This document shows positions 9,024 to 15,735 of a DNA stretch of 24,146 nucleotides, piece after piece. The stretch covers positions 1-24,146 of the forward strand of contig JBNKDD010000055.1 in NCBI GenBank assembly GCA_050288085.1, written 5' to 3'. The notes below the pieces were generated by a model that worked only from the letters and a program-made list of their open reading frames with translations, ran no database searches and was not told the origin of the DNA. Each line of letters starts with the position of its first letter. Positions within the stretch are counted from its first letter, which is position 1. The position numbers were made by a program, and so were the translations under genes. The DNA comes from JBNKDD01 sp050288085. GTDB taxonomy: Bacteria; Chloroflexota; Anaerolineae; Aggregatilineales; UBA3940.

Positions 9024-9200
9024 TCAGGCAGTAGCCTGTCCGGCTTTTTCCTGGTCGGCCAGATACTCCTGATAAGCCTTCCAACCGGGGCACCAGGTCG
9101 TGTGCCAACGCCAGAAACGCCCGGCCAGTGACTTGGGCTTTGCCTCTGCTTTTGCCCGGAGTGCGCAGTCTTCACATCCGAAAGTCTTTTCTTCGCTCAT
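9024..9200 (-). CDS. Small Cys/Trp-rich protein, possible zinc binder
   Basis: This 58-residue protein has Cys9-x2-Cys12, a basic linker, and then a Trp-rich segment GRFWRWHTTWCPGWKAYQ (27-44) with His33 and Cys37. The two Cys plus His/Cys could hold one zinc ion (inference); no known domain is assigned. I place the start at 9200 rather than at 9230 because GGAG lies 8 bases before this ATG. The composition (Trp and Cys in a tiny protein, with a charged N-terminus) and the good ribosome binding site argue for a real gene. It diverges from the GT-C gene across a region with a CRP/FNR-type palindrome, and ends at a shared bidirectional terminator. Function unknown. Confidence 0.65.
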   Translation of the reverse strand: MSEEKTFGCEDCALRAKAEAKPKSLAGRFWRWHTTWCPGWKAYQEYLADQEKAGQATA

Positions 9201-9239
9201 GTTTTTTCTCCATAAATCTCTTGCAGCCAATTATCATCA

Positions 9240-9277
9240 TAAAAGGTGGGTGTGGTTAGTATTATTGATACCTTTTA
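9240..9277. repeat. 8-bp inverted repeat next to the CRP-like site
   Basis: TAAAAGGT (9240-9247) and ACCTTTTA (9270-9277) are perfect inverted copies with a 22-base spacer. The left arm touches a possible -10 box (TATGAT on the minus strand, 9236-9241) of the small gene. This could be a second operator or a hairpin; no known regulator is assigned. Confidence 0.4.
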
Positions 9278-9280
9278 GTT

Positions 9281-9296
9281 TGTGATGCTAATCACA
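9281..9296. promoter_or_regulatory. CRP/FNR-family operator (perfect TGTGA-N6-TCACA)
   Basis: TGTGATGCTAATCACA is an exact match to the CRP consensus half-sites, with the canonical 6-base spacing. It lies in the divergent region between the small Cys-rich gene (minus) and the GT-C gene (plus). Its centre is about 60 bases upstream of the start expected from a minus-strand TATGAT (9236-9241), a class I activation spacing. It is about 88 bases upstream of the start expected for the GT-C gene. The regulator itself is not in the window. Confidence 0.6.
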
Positions 9297-9364
9297 TATA
9301 CGGATCACGGAGGCTGAAGTTTCATTTTCCGAAAGAATCTGTAGTCTCCCTCTCTAGTCTGACA

Positions 9365-9370
9365 TATAAT
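9365..9370 (+). promoter_or_regulatory. TATAAT -10 box of the GT-C gene (leaderless type)
   Basis: A perfect TATAAT ends 9 bases before the ATG at 9380, and no Shine-Dalgarno sequence lies between them. Transcription would begin at about the start codon. No convincing -35 box is seen, which fits dependence on an activator such as one bound at the palindrome upstream. Confidence 0.5.
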
Positions 9371-9379
9371 CCACTGGTC

Positions 9380-11566
9380 ATGCAAAAAAAATCCATTCCT
9401 CTATTGATCGTCATCGCTTTGTTCGCTGTGCTGGGCACGGCATATAGTGTCGCGTTTCCCATCTTCGAGAGCTGGGATGAGAATCATCACTATGATTATG
9501 TGCGCTACCTCGTTGAAGAAAAGCGCATCCCTGTCCAGGATTTGGATGGGCCGGAGACTCACTTTTTCCAACCCCCGGCTTATTACCTTGTCACCGCCGC
9601 CCTGACCGCCTACCTGCCCGCCGACTCCTACCGCCCCGAAGAGAACTCGGCATTTGCTCAGGAGTATTGGTACGAGCATAACAAGAGTCACTTTATCCAC
9701 CCGCGGTCTATTGAGGGTTGGCCCTGGCACGGTACGGCACTCAACACGCATATTATGCGTTTCTTGAGTGTGATCTGGGGAATCGTGATCCTGATCCTGG
9801 CCGACCGCCTGATCAAGCGCATTGTCCCGGATGAAACACAGGGCCGCTGGTTGTGGATTGGGGCCATTACGCTGACGGCCTTGCAGCCGAGTTTCCTCTA
9901 TCTGATGGCAAGCATCAACAGCATGGTTCTGGCGGCGGTTATCAGTACCGCCCTGACCCTGCTCCTGGTCAATGTGGCCCTGAAGGGACTCGATTGGCGG
10001 CTCGCCATCATGCTGGGAATTGGCTTTGGCCTGGCCCTCTTAACCCGCTGGACACTGGCTCCGCTGGCCGGAGTTTTTGTCGGGGCGGTGGTTGTCAGCG
10101 CAGAGACCTGGAAACACCCCTGGCAAACCCTGCTGCGGGCCGGTGTGATGGTCTTGATCGCGTTGGCGATTGGTGGCTGGTGGTATGTCCGTAACACGCT
10201 GCTGTACGGCGATCCGCTGGGCCTGACGATCTTGTACGAGGTTTGGGGTGAGGGTCGCCCGGGCGGGGCTCCATCGTTCGTGTCGGGTATTCCCCTGTTG
10301 TTCCTTTCTTATTGGGGATCGTTTGGTCCCTGGGGATCGATCCGCCTACCGGACTGGATGTACATATTTTTCACCGTTTATACGGGGATCGGTATTGCCG
10401 GTCTGGCCTGGCGCTGGTTCACGGGAAAATTCAGCCCGGATGATAAACGAGCGGTCTTTGTCCTGGGGAGCGTGATCGTTGGCTTTTACGTCACCGCATT
10501 GATCTCTGGCAGCCAGTCACGCTTTGGCGTTCAGCAGCGCTGGTTAATGGCCGCCCACGTCTCGATCATGCTGCTGTTGGCTGTGGGTTGGTGGCACATC
10601 TTCCAGGAATTTCGCTGGCCCAATTGGACGAACACCGCCTGGATGATCCCTCCATTTTTGTTGGTGACGATCAGCCTGTTTGGATTTATCTTACCGGCTT
10701 ACTCCCCACCGAAAACGGTCAGCGATCCGGCTGAACTGGAGTATGACACCTCCCTCGATGTGCAGGTCGGCGATTTCGCCCGGTTAATCGGGGCTAGCGT
10801 CACGCCTCGCACCGATCCCGGCGAACGCATCTGGGCGCGGATATGTTGGGAGGCGCAAAAAACGCCCCCGGAGAGCTATTGGCTATTTGCCCACGTCGTT
10901 GGGGTTGACTCCCAACGCCTGACCGAAATCGACTCCTTACCTGGTCTGGGCAACTATCCAACCGTCGATTGGCAGGCGGGCCAATCCCACTGCACCGATT
11001 GGCCGCTGCGGATTCCGGAGGATGCGCTGCCGGGACGTTATACTGTTCAGACCGGTCTATACGAACGGGAGAGCCAGGATCGCCTCTATGCGGATGCAAA
11101 CGGACAATTCTTCGATCCGCCAATCGTCGGCACGGTGATCGTTGAGGCCCAACCCGGCCCAATCCCGGAGCAGGCTACACCGGTAGACGTTGATTTCTCC
11201 GGCGTGATCCGGCTGCGGGGTATTCAGGTCGAAACGGCTCAGCAAGGCTATACCATCAGGCTTTTCTGGGAAGCATTGGCTGACCTGGATACGCCTTATA
11301 CCGTCTACATTCACCTGACCCCGCCCGGTGACAATGAAACCCTGCTCGCCCAGTCGGATGGAGTTCCTCGACAGGGATTGTATCCCACCGATCTATGGCC
11401 GGTCGGGGGCCTGATCCCGGATACACACACCCTGGTCGTGCCGGACGATCTCCCCCCAGGTGAATACGACCTTCGGATCGGTCTTTATGACCCGGCAGCC
11501 GGTACGCGCCTACAGGGGCCGGAATTCGATTTTTCTTATGTGTTTTCGCTTGAGGTTGGGGAATAG
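9380..11566 (+). CDS. GT-C membrane glycosyltransferase (PMT/ArnT-like) with C-terminal beta-sandwich domains
   Basis: This 728-residue integral membrane protein starts with a membrane helix (about 6-26). An outer loop with SWDENHHYDYVRYL follows, and its Asp33-Glu34 match the catalytic acidic motif of GT-C enzymes. FFQPPAYYL comes next, a typical second motif of the GT39/GT83 group, and then about ten hydrophobic helices up to about residue 445. GT-C enzymes take sugars from polyprenyl-phosphate donors outside the membrane, so the mannosyl-lipid synthase upstream is a natural partner (inference). The last about 270 residues are not membrane-bound. They hold two similar beta-sandwich units, each with a WEA segment and a conserved PPGEYDLRIGLYDPAAG-type ending (compare LPGRYTVQTGLYERES). 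They probably bind carbohydrate or protein outside the cell. The acceptor is unknown. The gene ends 3 bases from the convergent YbaK gene with no terminator between them. Confidence 0.8.
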   Translation: MQKKSIPLLIVIALFAVLGTAYSVAFPIFESWDENHHYDYVRYLVEEKRIPVQDLDGPETHFFQPPAYYLVTAALTAYLPADSYRPEENSAFAQEYWYEHNKSHFIHPRSIEGWPWHGTALNTHIMRFLSVIWGIVILILADRLIKRIVPDETQGRWLWIGAITLTALQPSFLYLMASINSMVLAAVISTALTLLLVNVALKGLDWRLAIMLGIGFGLALLTRWTLAPLAGVFVGAVVVSAETWKHPWQTLLRAGVMVLIALAIGGWWYVRNTLLYGDPLGLTILYEVWGEGRPGGAPSFVSGIPLLFLSYWGSFGPWGSIRLPDWMYIFFTVYTGIGIAGLAWRWFTGKFSPDDKRAVFVLGSVIVGFYVTALISGSQSRFGVQQRWLMAAHVSIMLLLAVGWWHIFQEFRWPNWTNTAWMIPPFLLVTISLFGFILPAYSPPKTVSDPAELEYDTSLDVQVGDFARLIGASVTPRTDPGERIWARICWEAQKTPPESYWLFAHVVGVDSQRLTEIDSLPGLGNYPTVDWQAGQSHCTDWPLRIPEDALPGRYTVQTGLYERESQDRLYADANGQFFDPPIVGTVIVEAQPGPIPEQATPVDVDFSGVIRLRGIQVETAQQGYTIRLFWEALADLDTPYTVYIHLTPPGDNETLLAQSDGVPRQGLYPTDLWPVGGLIPDTHTLVVPDDLPPGEYDLRIGLYDPAAGTRLQGPEFDFSYVFSLEVGE

Positions 11567-11569
11567 GGG

Positions 11570-12064
11570 TTATTCACCGTTGGCAGCGACAAGTGCTGCC
11601 CCGGTGACGCGAATCAGGTCATCAACATCGAGTCGCAGATTCAGCCCACGCTGCCCGGCGCTGACCACGATCTTATCCAGTAGAATGGCTTCTTCATCGA
11701 GGTAGATGGAGAAGCCTTTGTTCAACAAGGCCAGTGCCGAAATCCCACCCACTTTGAGGCCGGTCAATCGTTCGGCATCGACATGGCGGGCCATTTGCAG
11801 CTTCTTAACACCGACTTCCTGGGCCAACTTTTTCAGGTCGAGGCTGCGGTCGGCGGCAACCATCACCAGCAGTGGCTTTGATCGCGGCTCATTGTCCTGG
11901 ACAACCAGCGTTTTGTAAACATGATCAGCCGGGATGCCAGCATGCTCGGCTACCCCCCTGGCATCATGGATCGATTCGGGGAACTCCACCACCTGATAAG
12001 CCACATTCTGACCTTCCAGGACGCGCATTGCCAGGGTTTTTTGTTCTTTTTGTTTACGACTCAT
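11570..12064 (-). CDS. ybaK: YbaK/EbsC-type Cys-tRNA(Pro) deacylase
   Basis: This 164-residue protein has the YbaK/ProX fold. VYKTLVV with Lys51 corresponds to the conserved lysine of the YbaK active site, and VGGISALA and YLDEEAILLDKIVVSAGQRGLNL match the conserved glycine-rich and C-terminal regions. The family hydrolyses Cys-tRNA(Pro) made in error by prolyl-tRNA synthetase, acting in the cytoplasm in trans. Its length is normal for the family. Its ATG overlaps the stop of the upstream SUMF1-fold gene by 4 bases (ATGA), so translation is probably coupled, although no shared function is obvious. Confidence 0.88.
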   Translation of the reverse strand: MSRKQKEQKTLAMRVLEGQNVAYQVVEFPESIHDARGVAEHAGIPADHVYKTLVVQDNEPRSKPLLVMVAADRSLDLKKLAQEVGVKKLQMARHVDAERLTGLKVGGISALALLNKGFSIYLDEEAILLDKIVVSAGQRGLNLRLDVDDLIRVTGAALVAANGE

Positions 12065-13368
12065 GAACCAATCTCAACCTGATCAGCGGAGATTGCACAC
12101 CGTGCGCCAAGCCCGACAATCTGCGCACCCGGATCAAAGGCTGCCCGGCTCGTGCTGCGGGTATTTTCCAGGCTGACGCCCCATGCCCCACCCCGGACAA
12201 TTCGCAGCGACCCATTATCGGGGCCGGTTGGATTTTCCGCCGGGGACTGATCATAGTCACTATACCAGTCGGCTACCCATTCCGCGACGTTACCGGCCAT
12301 ATCCATTGCCCCGACCGGGCTGGCCCCTGCCGGGAAGCTCCCTACCTCGGCCATCTGGGGCCAACCGTCATTGTGATCCGGGTAGGTCTGATCGCGGTTA
12401 TCTACCAACAGGCAGCCCGCGTCACAATAATTTACCAGGGCCGGATCGGGATCGCTGCCCCAGGGATATTGTGTCACCGTATCATCTTCTGGATTCCAGC
12501 GGGCAGCCATCTCCCACTCCGCTTCGGAAGGCAGTCGCGCTCTTCGCCATGCACAATAATCGTTGGCTTGCTGCCAGTTGATAAACACGACCGGATAATT
12601 TACGAATGCATCCTGATCATAATATGGCGTGCCATCGTAAGCCTTATCAGAACCGGGTGGAGAACATCCACCGGCTTTCACGCAGGCATCCCACTCAGCA
12701 TTGGTGATCTCATGCTTATCGATATAGTAGGGCGAAAGCGTCACCGTATGGACCGGATTGGCCCGCCGGACGGAATCATCCCCCATCGTAAAGGTGCCGC
12801 CGGGGACATACACCATCAGCACGTTTTTCTGAAGAATAGCATCAGCATCTCCCGTACTCGATGATGACGAAGACAGGGGTGTGACACCAATTGGCGGATC
12901 TTCTTCCGGTTCGGTAGTTGGTTCGTCTATTCCCCCCGTTGGGGGAGTGGGTGTTATAGTCGGGATAGGCGTTGTCGTGATCAGTCCCTCCCCGGAGAGA
13001 GAACTCCGATTCAGGAGATAGGTAATCCACGCAGAAATTTCAACTGGCAGTAAATCGGCAGTATATGCCCAGGTTAACAGGCCACCTGCCACGAGTAAAC
13101 AAATCACCGAAACGCCAGCCAGGGCAATCGCTGCACCACGCAGCCGACAGCCTCGCTGCTCTGGCTGCTCAGGTTTGGGCTTTCCGGGAACTTGATCACG
13201 CGACCGGATCAGCGTATCGGTGATCAAGGCTGGGCGGGTAGGAGGCAGCATGGATCGGGTTCCCCGTCCAAATCCTTTCTTAGGAAAATACACACGTACG
13301 AACGGAGAATCATTCTGACCGGTATATTTTTCACTGGGCCGGGTATCCCCGGACATATCATCGCTCAT
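12061..13368 (-). CDS. Membrane-anchored SUMF1/FGE-fold protein, catalytic cysteines absent
   Basis: The protein has 435 residues. A basic cytoplasmic tail (1-75) is followed by one membrane helix (about 79-101), a Ser/Thr/Pro-rich linker (about 122-180) and an FGE-sulfatase domain (182-427). The domain shows MVYVPGGTFTMGDD, YYIDKHEITNAEW, RLPSEAEWEMAAR, YPWG, MDMAGNVAEWV (355-365), RGGAW (392-396) and GARC (421-424). True formylglycine-generating enzymes need a copper-binding Cys pair shortly after RGG; here that stretch reads GVSLENTRSTSR and has no Cys. The protein is therefore more likely a binding or structural member of the family than a sulfatase activator. The topology places the domain outside the cell. 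The ATG at 13366-13368 has only a weak GGAA upstream. It diverges from the META lipoprotein and is coupled to ybaK. Confidence 0.85.
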   Translation of the reverse strand: MSDDMSGDTRPSEKYTGQNDSPFVRVYFPKKGFGRGTRSMLPPTRPALITDTLIRSRDQVPGKPKPEQPEQRGCRLRGAAIALAGVSVICLLVAGGLLTWAYTADLLPVEISAWITYLLNRSSLSGEGLITTTPIPTITPTPPTGGIDEPTTEPEEDPPIGVTPLSSSSSSTGDADAILQKNVLMVYVPGGTFTMGDDSVRRANPVHTVTLSPYYIDKHEITNAEWDACVKAGGCSPPGSDKAYDGTPYYDQDAFVNYPVVFINWQQANDYCAWRRARLPSEAEWEMAARWNPEDDTVTQYPWGSDPDPALVNYCDAGCLLVDNRDQTYPDHNDGWPQMAEVGSFPAGASPVGAMDMAGNVAEWVADWYSDYDQSPAENPTGPDNGSLRIVRGGAWGVSLENTRSTSRAAFDPGAQIVGLGARCAISADQVEIGS

Positions 13369-13489
13369 AACAATCTATTTCCATTGTCTAGCAAGAATGA
13401 ATCTCGCGCAACTAAGCGGAACAAAACGCCTCTTGTGAACGTTTTTATCTCAGAACATGGCTTACAAAGTAGAAAGGGATATGCGAAGT

Positions 13490-14311
13490 ATGTTCATAAA
13501 GAAATCGGTTTTACTGTTGTTAATTCTCGTTAGCGGACTTATGGCGGCATGTACCGGCGGAGATGAACCAGGAGAACTCATGCCTACCGCCCAGCTGCCC
13601 GCTGCCGACAGCGGTGCTGCATCTGGCAGCCAGATGGTAGGCGCTGAGATGATCGGCGATTGGAACCTCGTCAGCTTGAATAATCATAGCCTGGTAGAAG
13701 GCTCAACCATCACCGCCAGCTTTGACGGTATGCAAATCACGGGTTCAGCCTGCAACAGCTATTTTGGAGATTACACCATTGGGGTGAACGAACTCAGCTT
13801 TAGCAATATCGGTTCAACCGAAATGTTTTGCGAAGGCACCATGGATCAGGAGCAGGAGTATTTCGAAGCCCTGGCCGGTGTTAACGGTTGGAGCCTGGAA
13901 GGAGCGACTCTGGAACTTTCCGGTGAAACCGCCTCTCTTATCTTCGAGCGTAATGTGCCGCCCTCCGATCTGAGTCTGGAGGGAACCAACTGGGCGCTGG
14001 AAGCATTCATCATCGGTGGCGATGCGGTTTCTTCCCTGATTGCGGATACGTCTATCAGTGCCACCATCGCTAATGGAGAGATCTCCGGGAATGCAACCTG
14101 TAACAGCTACTCTGGTACGGTGAGCATCGATGGCGCAGGTATCACCATCGGCGAGATTGTCATGACGGAGATGGCCTGTGAGGTTGGTATGGATCAGGAA
14201 AGCCATTACCTCCAGACACTGGGGGAGGTCAGCACCTGGCAAATCGACGGGACAACCCTCACCCTCAGCGCTGATAACGGCAGCGGCCTGATCTTTCATG
14301 CTCAACAATAG
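13490..14311 (+). CDS. Lipoprotein with two META (HslJ-like) domains
   Basis: A lipoprotein signal, MFIKKSVLLLLILVSGLMAAC, ends in a lipobox Cys followed by a Gly/Asp/Glu-rich linker. Two META/DUF306 domains follow. Each carries the family landmarks: a WNL or WAL opening, GSACNSYFG or GNATCNSYSG, EM(F/A)C, a DQE-Y pair, and a final L-L-S-L-F strand. META proteins are periplasmic or surface lipoproteins (E. coli HslJ affects novobiocin resistance); the biochemical role is poorly known. Tandem copies suggest internal duplication. Start choice: ATG at 13457 and 13481 are also in frame. I prefer 13490 because it gives a normal short lipoprotein signal and AGAAAGGG (13471-13478) is 11 bases upstream. 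Four Cys in the domains may form disulfides. Confidence 0.82.
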   Translation: MFIKKSVLLLLILVSGLMAACTGGDEPGELMPTAQLPAADSGAASGSQMVGAEMIGDWNLVSLNNHSLVEGSTITASFDGMQITGSACNSYFGDYTIGVNELSFSNIGSTEMFCEGTMDQEQEYFEALAGVNGWSLEGATLELSGETASLIFERNVPPSDLSLEGTNWALEAFIIGGDAVSSLIADTSISATIANGEISGNATCNSYSGTVSIDGAGITIGEIVMTEMACEVGMDQESHYLQTLGEVSTWQIDGTTLTLSADNGSGLIFHAQQ

Positions 14312-14314
14312 TCG

Positions 14315-14333
14315 GCAAACAATTCTTGTTTGC
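14315..14333 (+). terminator. Small hairpin just after the META lipoprotein gene
   Basis: GCAAAC (14315-14320) pairs with GTTTGC (14328-14333) around a 7-base loop, 3 bases after the stop codon. There is no T-run, so it is more likely an mRNA 3' protecting stem than a full terminator. Confidence 0.35.
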
Positions 14334-14342
14334 GATTAATTG

Positions 14343-14380
14343 AAAAAGGTGACATCGCCCGGCCAGGAGTCGGGCGATGT
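14343..14380 (-). terminator. Terminator-like hairpin for the sugar-kinase gene
   Basis: ACATCGCCCG (14352-14361) and CGGGCGATGT (14371-14380) form a perfect 10-base GC-rich stem with a 9-base loop. On the minus strand the stem is followed by CACC and five T bases. It may also stop plus-strand transcripts from the lipoprotein gene, though without a T-run on that side. Confidence 0.6.
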
Positions 14381-14430
14381 TGATCTACTTGAGAAGATTG
14401 ACCGGTCTTCCCGGCGACTGTCTTCAGTGG

Positions 14431-14485
14431 AAACAGATAACGGGTTTCTTTTGCCCTAGAACTTATCTGTTTTTACCTGTTTTTT
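14431..14485 (+). terminator. Terminator-like hairpin with T-tracts
   Basis: AAACAGATAA (14431-14440) and TTATCTGTTT (14463-14472) form a 10-base stem. An inner GGG/CCC pair lies in the 22-base loop, and TTACC and a run of six T bases follow. It lies between the convergent lipoprotein and sugar-kinase genes and would stop plus-strand transcripts before they enter the kinase gene. Confidence 0.55.
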
Positions 14486-14492
14486 GTGTGCT

Positions 14493-15389
14493 CTAGAGTA
14501 GAGCCTCTGCATCCTTCTTCTGGGCTACGGATGTGCCTTCAAGGCTGGCCGTTGCTGCCCCACAGGCGACTCCCCAGCGGATAACCTGCTGGAAGTCATA
14601 TCCCTGGTTTAATGCCCAAACGATGCCACCGACCATAGAGTCGCCTGCCCCAATCGGGTTACGCTCAACAATCGGTGGAGCCTTAACCGAAAAACTGCCG
14701 TCTTCCCCATGATATAAGGCTCCATTTTTTCCCAATGAAATAACAATATGGTGAGGGCCAATTTCCTGGATGGCCTCAGCGAGTTCAAGAGGGGTGGCTC
14801 CGGCTCGTCCTGTGAGATTTTCGGCTTCGATGAGGTTGGGTTTGCAGACAAACGGAGCGGCCTCACACCCTCGCTTGAGAGCTTCTCCGCTTGTATCCAG
14901 GATAGCCTGCCCGCCATGAGATTGGATGATGGTGATCATGTCATAGTAGATAGTGGCGGGGCACCCTGGAGGCAGGCTGCCAGCCAGAACCCACCAATCG
15001 CCGGGCCTGACCAACGATTCCACTTTATCAAGCAAACGTCTGACATCATTATCAGTCACTGCCGGGCCCGGTTCATTCGCCTTGATGTAATGGGATTCTG
15101 ATTCGGATCGAATGCTGATATTGGTGCGGGTTTCCCCTTCAACCCAGACAAAGTCAGTCTGAATCCCCAGTGCCTGGATTCCTTTCTCCATGATCTGCCC
15201 AACGGCACCACCGACAAATCCCAAGGCGACACTGGGCGTATTGAACCCAACCAGCAGCCGTGATACGTTAAAGCCTTTTCCGCCGAAATCAACCTGCCAG
15301 CCGGTTGCCCGCAGAACGGCGTCAAACACAATTTCAGGCACCAATAATTCGCGGTCAATGGCGGGATTGAGTGTGACTGTATAAATCAT
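14493..15389 (-). CDS. PfkB-family hexose-phosphate kinase (1-phosphofructokinase/tagatose-6-P kinase type)
   Basis: This 298-residue ribokinase-fold enzyme resembles the FruK/LacC/PfkB subgroup. It starts with the diagnostic TLNPAIDR (6-13). It has GGKGFNVSRLL (36-46) for substrate binding, the internal KPNLIEAE (183-190), and the NPIGAGDSMVGG motif (244-255), whose Asp250 is the catalytic base and whose GAG is the anion hole. The family phosphorylates sugar phosphates such as fructose-1-phosphate or tagatose-6-phosphate with ATP in the cytoplasm. The exact substrate cannot be told from sequence here: no PTS or fru operon genes are adjacent. The ATG at 15387-15389 gives the usual N-terminus. 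An AGGAG lies about 20 bases upstream, too far for a normal ribosome site. Confidence 0.88.
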   Translation of the reverse strand: MIYTVTLNPAIDRELLVPEIVFDAVLRATGWQVDFGGKGFNVSRLLVGFNTPSVALGFVGGAVGQIMEKGIQALGIQTDFVWVEGETRTNISIRSESESHYIKANEPGPAVTDNDVRRLLDKVESLVRPGDWWVLAGSLPPGCPATIYYDMITIIQSHGGQAILDTSGEALKRGCEAAPFVCKPNLIEAENLTGRAGATPLELAEAIQEIGPHHIVISLGKNGALYHGEDGSFSVKAPPIVERNPIGAGDSMVGGIVWALNQGYDFQQVIRWGVACGAATASLEGTSVAQKKDAEALL

Positions 15390-15735
15390 AATAGGTGGTT
15401 AGGTTTCTCCTGGTTTCCAATGAAAGCCTTTTCAGCTTCCTCAGTCCATATGTTTCTTTTGCCGAGTTTACCTCCGATTTCGGGGGATCAATATTATTGG
15501 CTCAGGCACGGGGATGTAAAGTTTCGCTGGCAGTTCTTCTTCTCCACCGACTTGCCCATTCAGGCAATTGTGGGGTAAAAATATGAAACTAAATTCCATA
15601 CTTTTAACATCTTGCCCAAACAAGCCTCAAATAACGTACACCCTTAGGTATTAATAAACAGTGAATTAAATGTACGGCCTTTACCAGGGCTGTGTTTGGA
15701 TATGTGCTTAATCCTGAGTTTATAGGGGGTTACCT
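15390..15735. other. Divergent non-coding region (kinase / thioesterase)
   Basis: These 346 bases hold no supported gene. Both flanking genes start here, so promoters of both must lie inside. A weak TTGGAT (15696-15701) and TATAGG (15721-15726) pair is 19 bases apart, and the TATAGG-GGGT stretch also provides the G-rich ribosome site for the thioesterase. TTGCC/GGCAA inverted halves at 15552-15567 may be an operator. A 63-codon open frame at 15395-15586 has no ribosome site and no recognisable features, and is not called. Confidence 0.5.

Noticed and set aside
12183..12864. Overlapping plus-strand frames opposite the SUMF1-fold gene
   Set aside because: They are antisense shadows; the minus frame carries all family motifs.
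12061..13368. Formylglycine-generating enzyme (sulfatase activator)
   Set aside because: The two active-site Cys expected after the RGG motif are absent.
15395..15586. 63-codon plus-strand open frame in the divergent region
   Set aside because: No ribosome binding site, no recognisable features, and it overlaps the region needed for the kinase promoter.
15551..15618. CTTGCCCA repeated 60 bases apart (15551 and 15611)
   Set aside because: An 8-base match within about 350 bases is expected by chance; no third copy seen.
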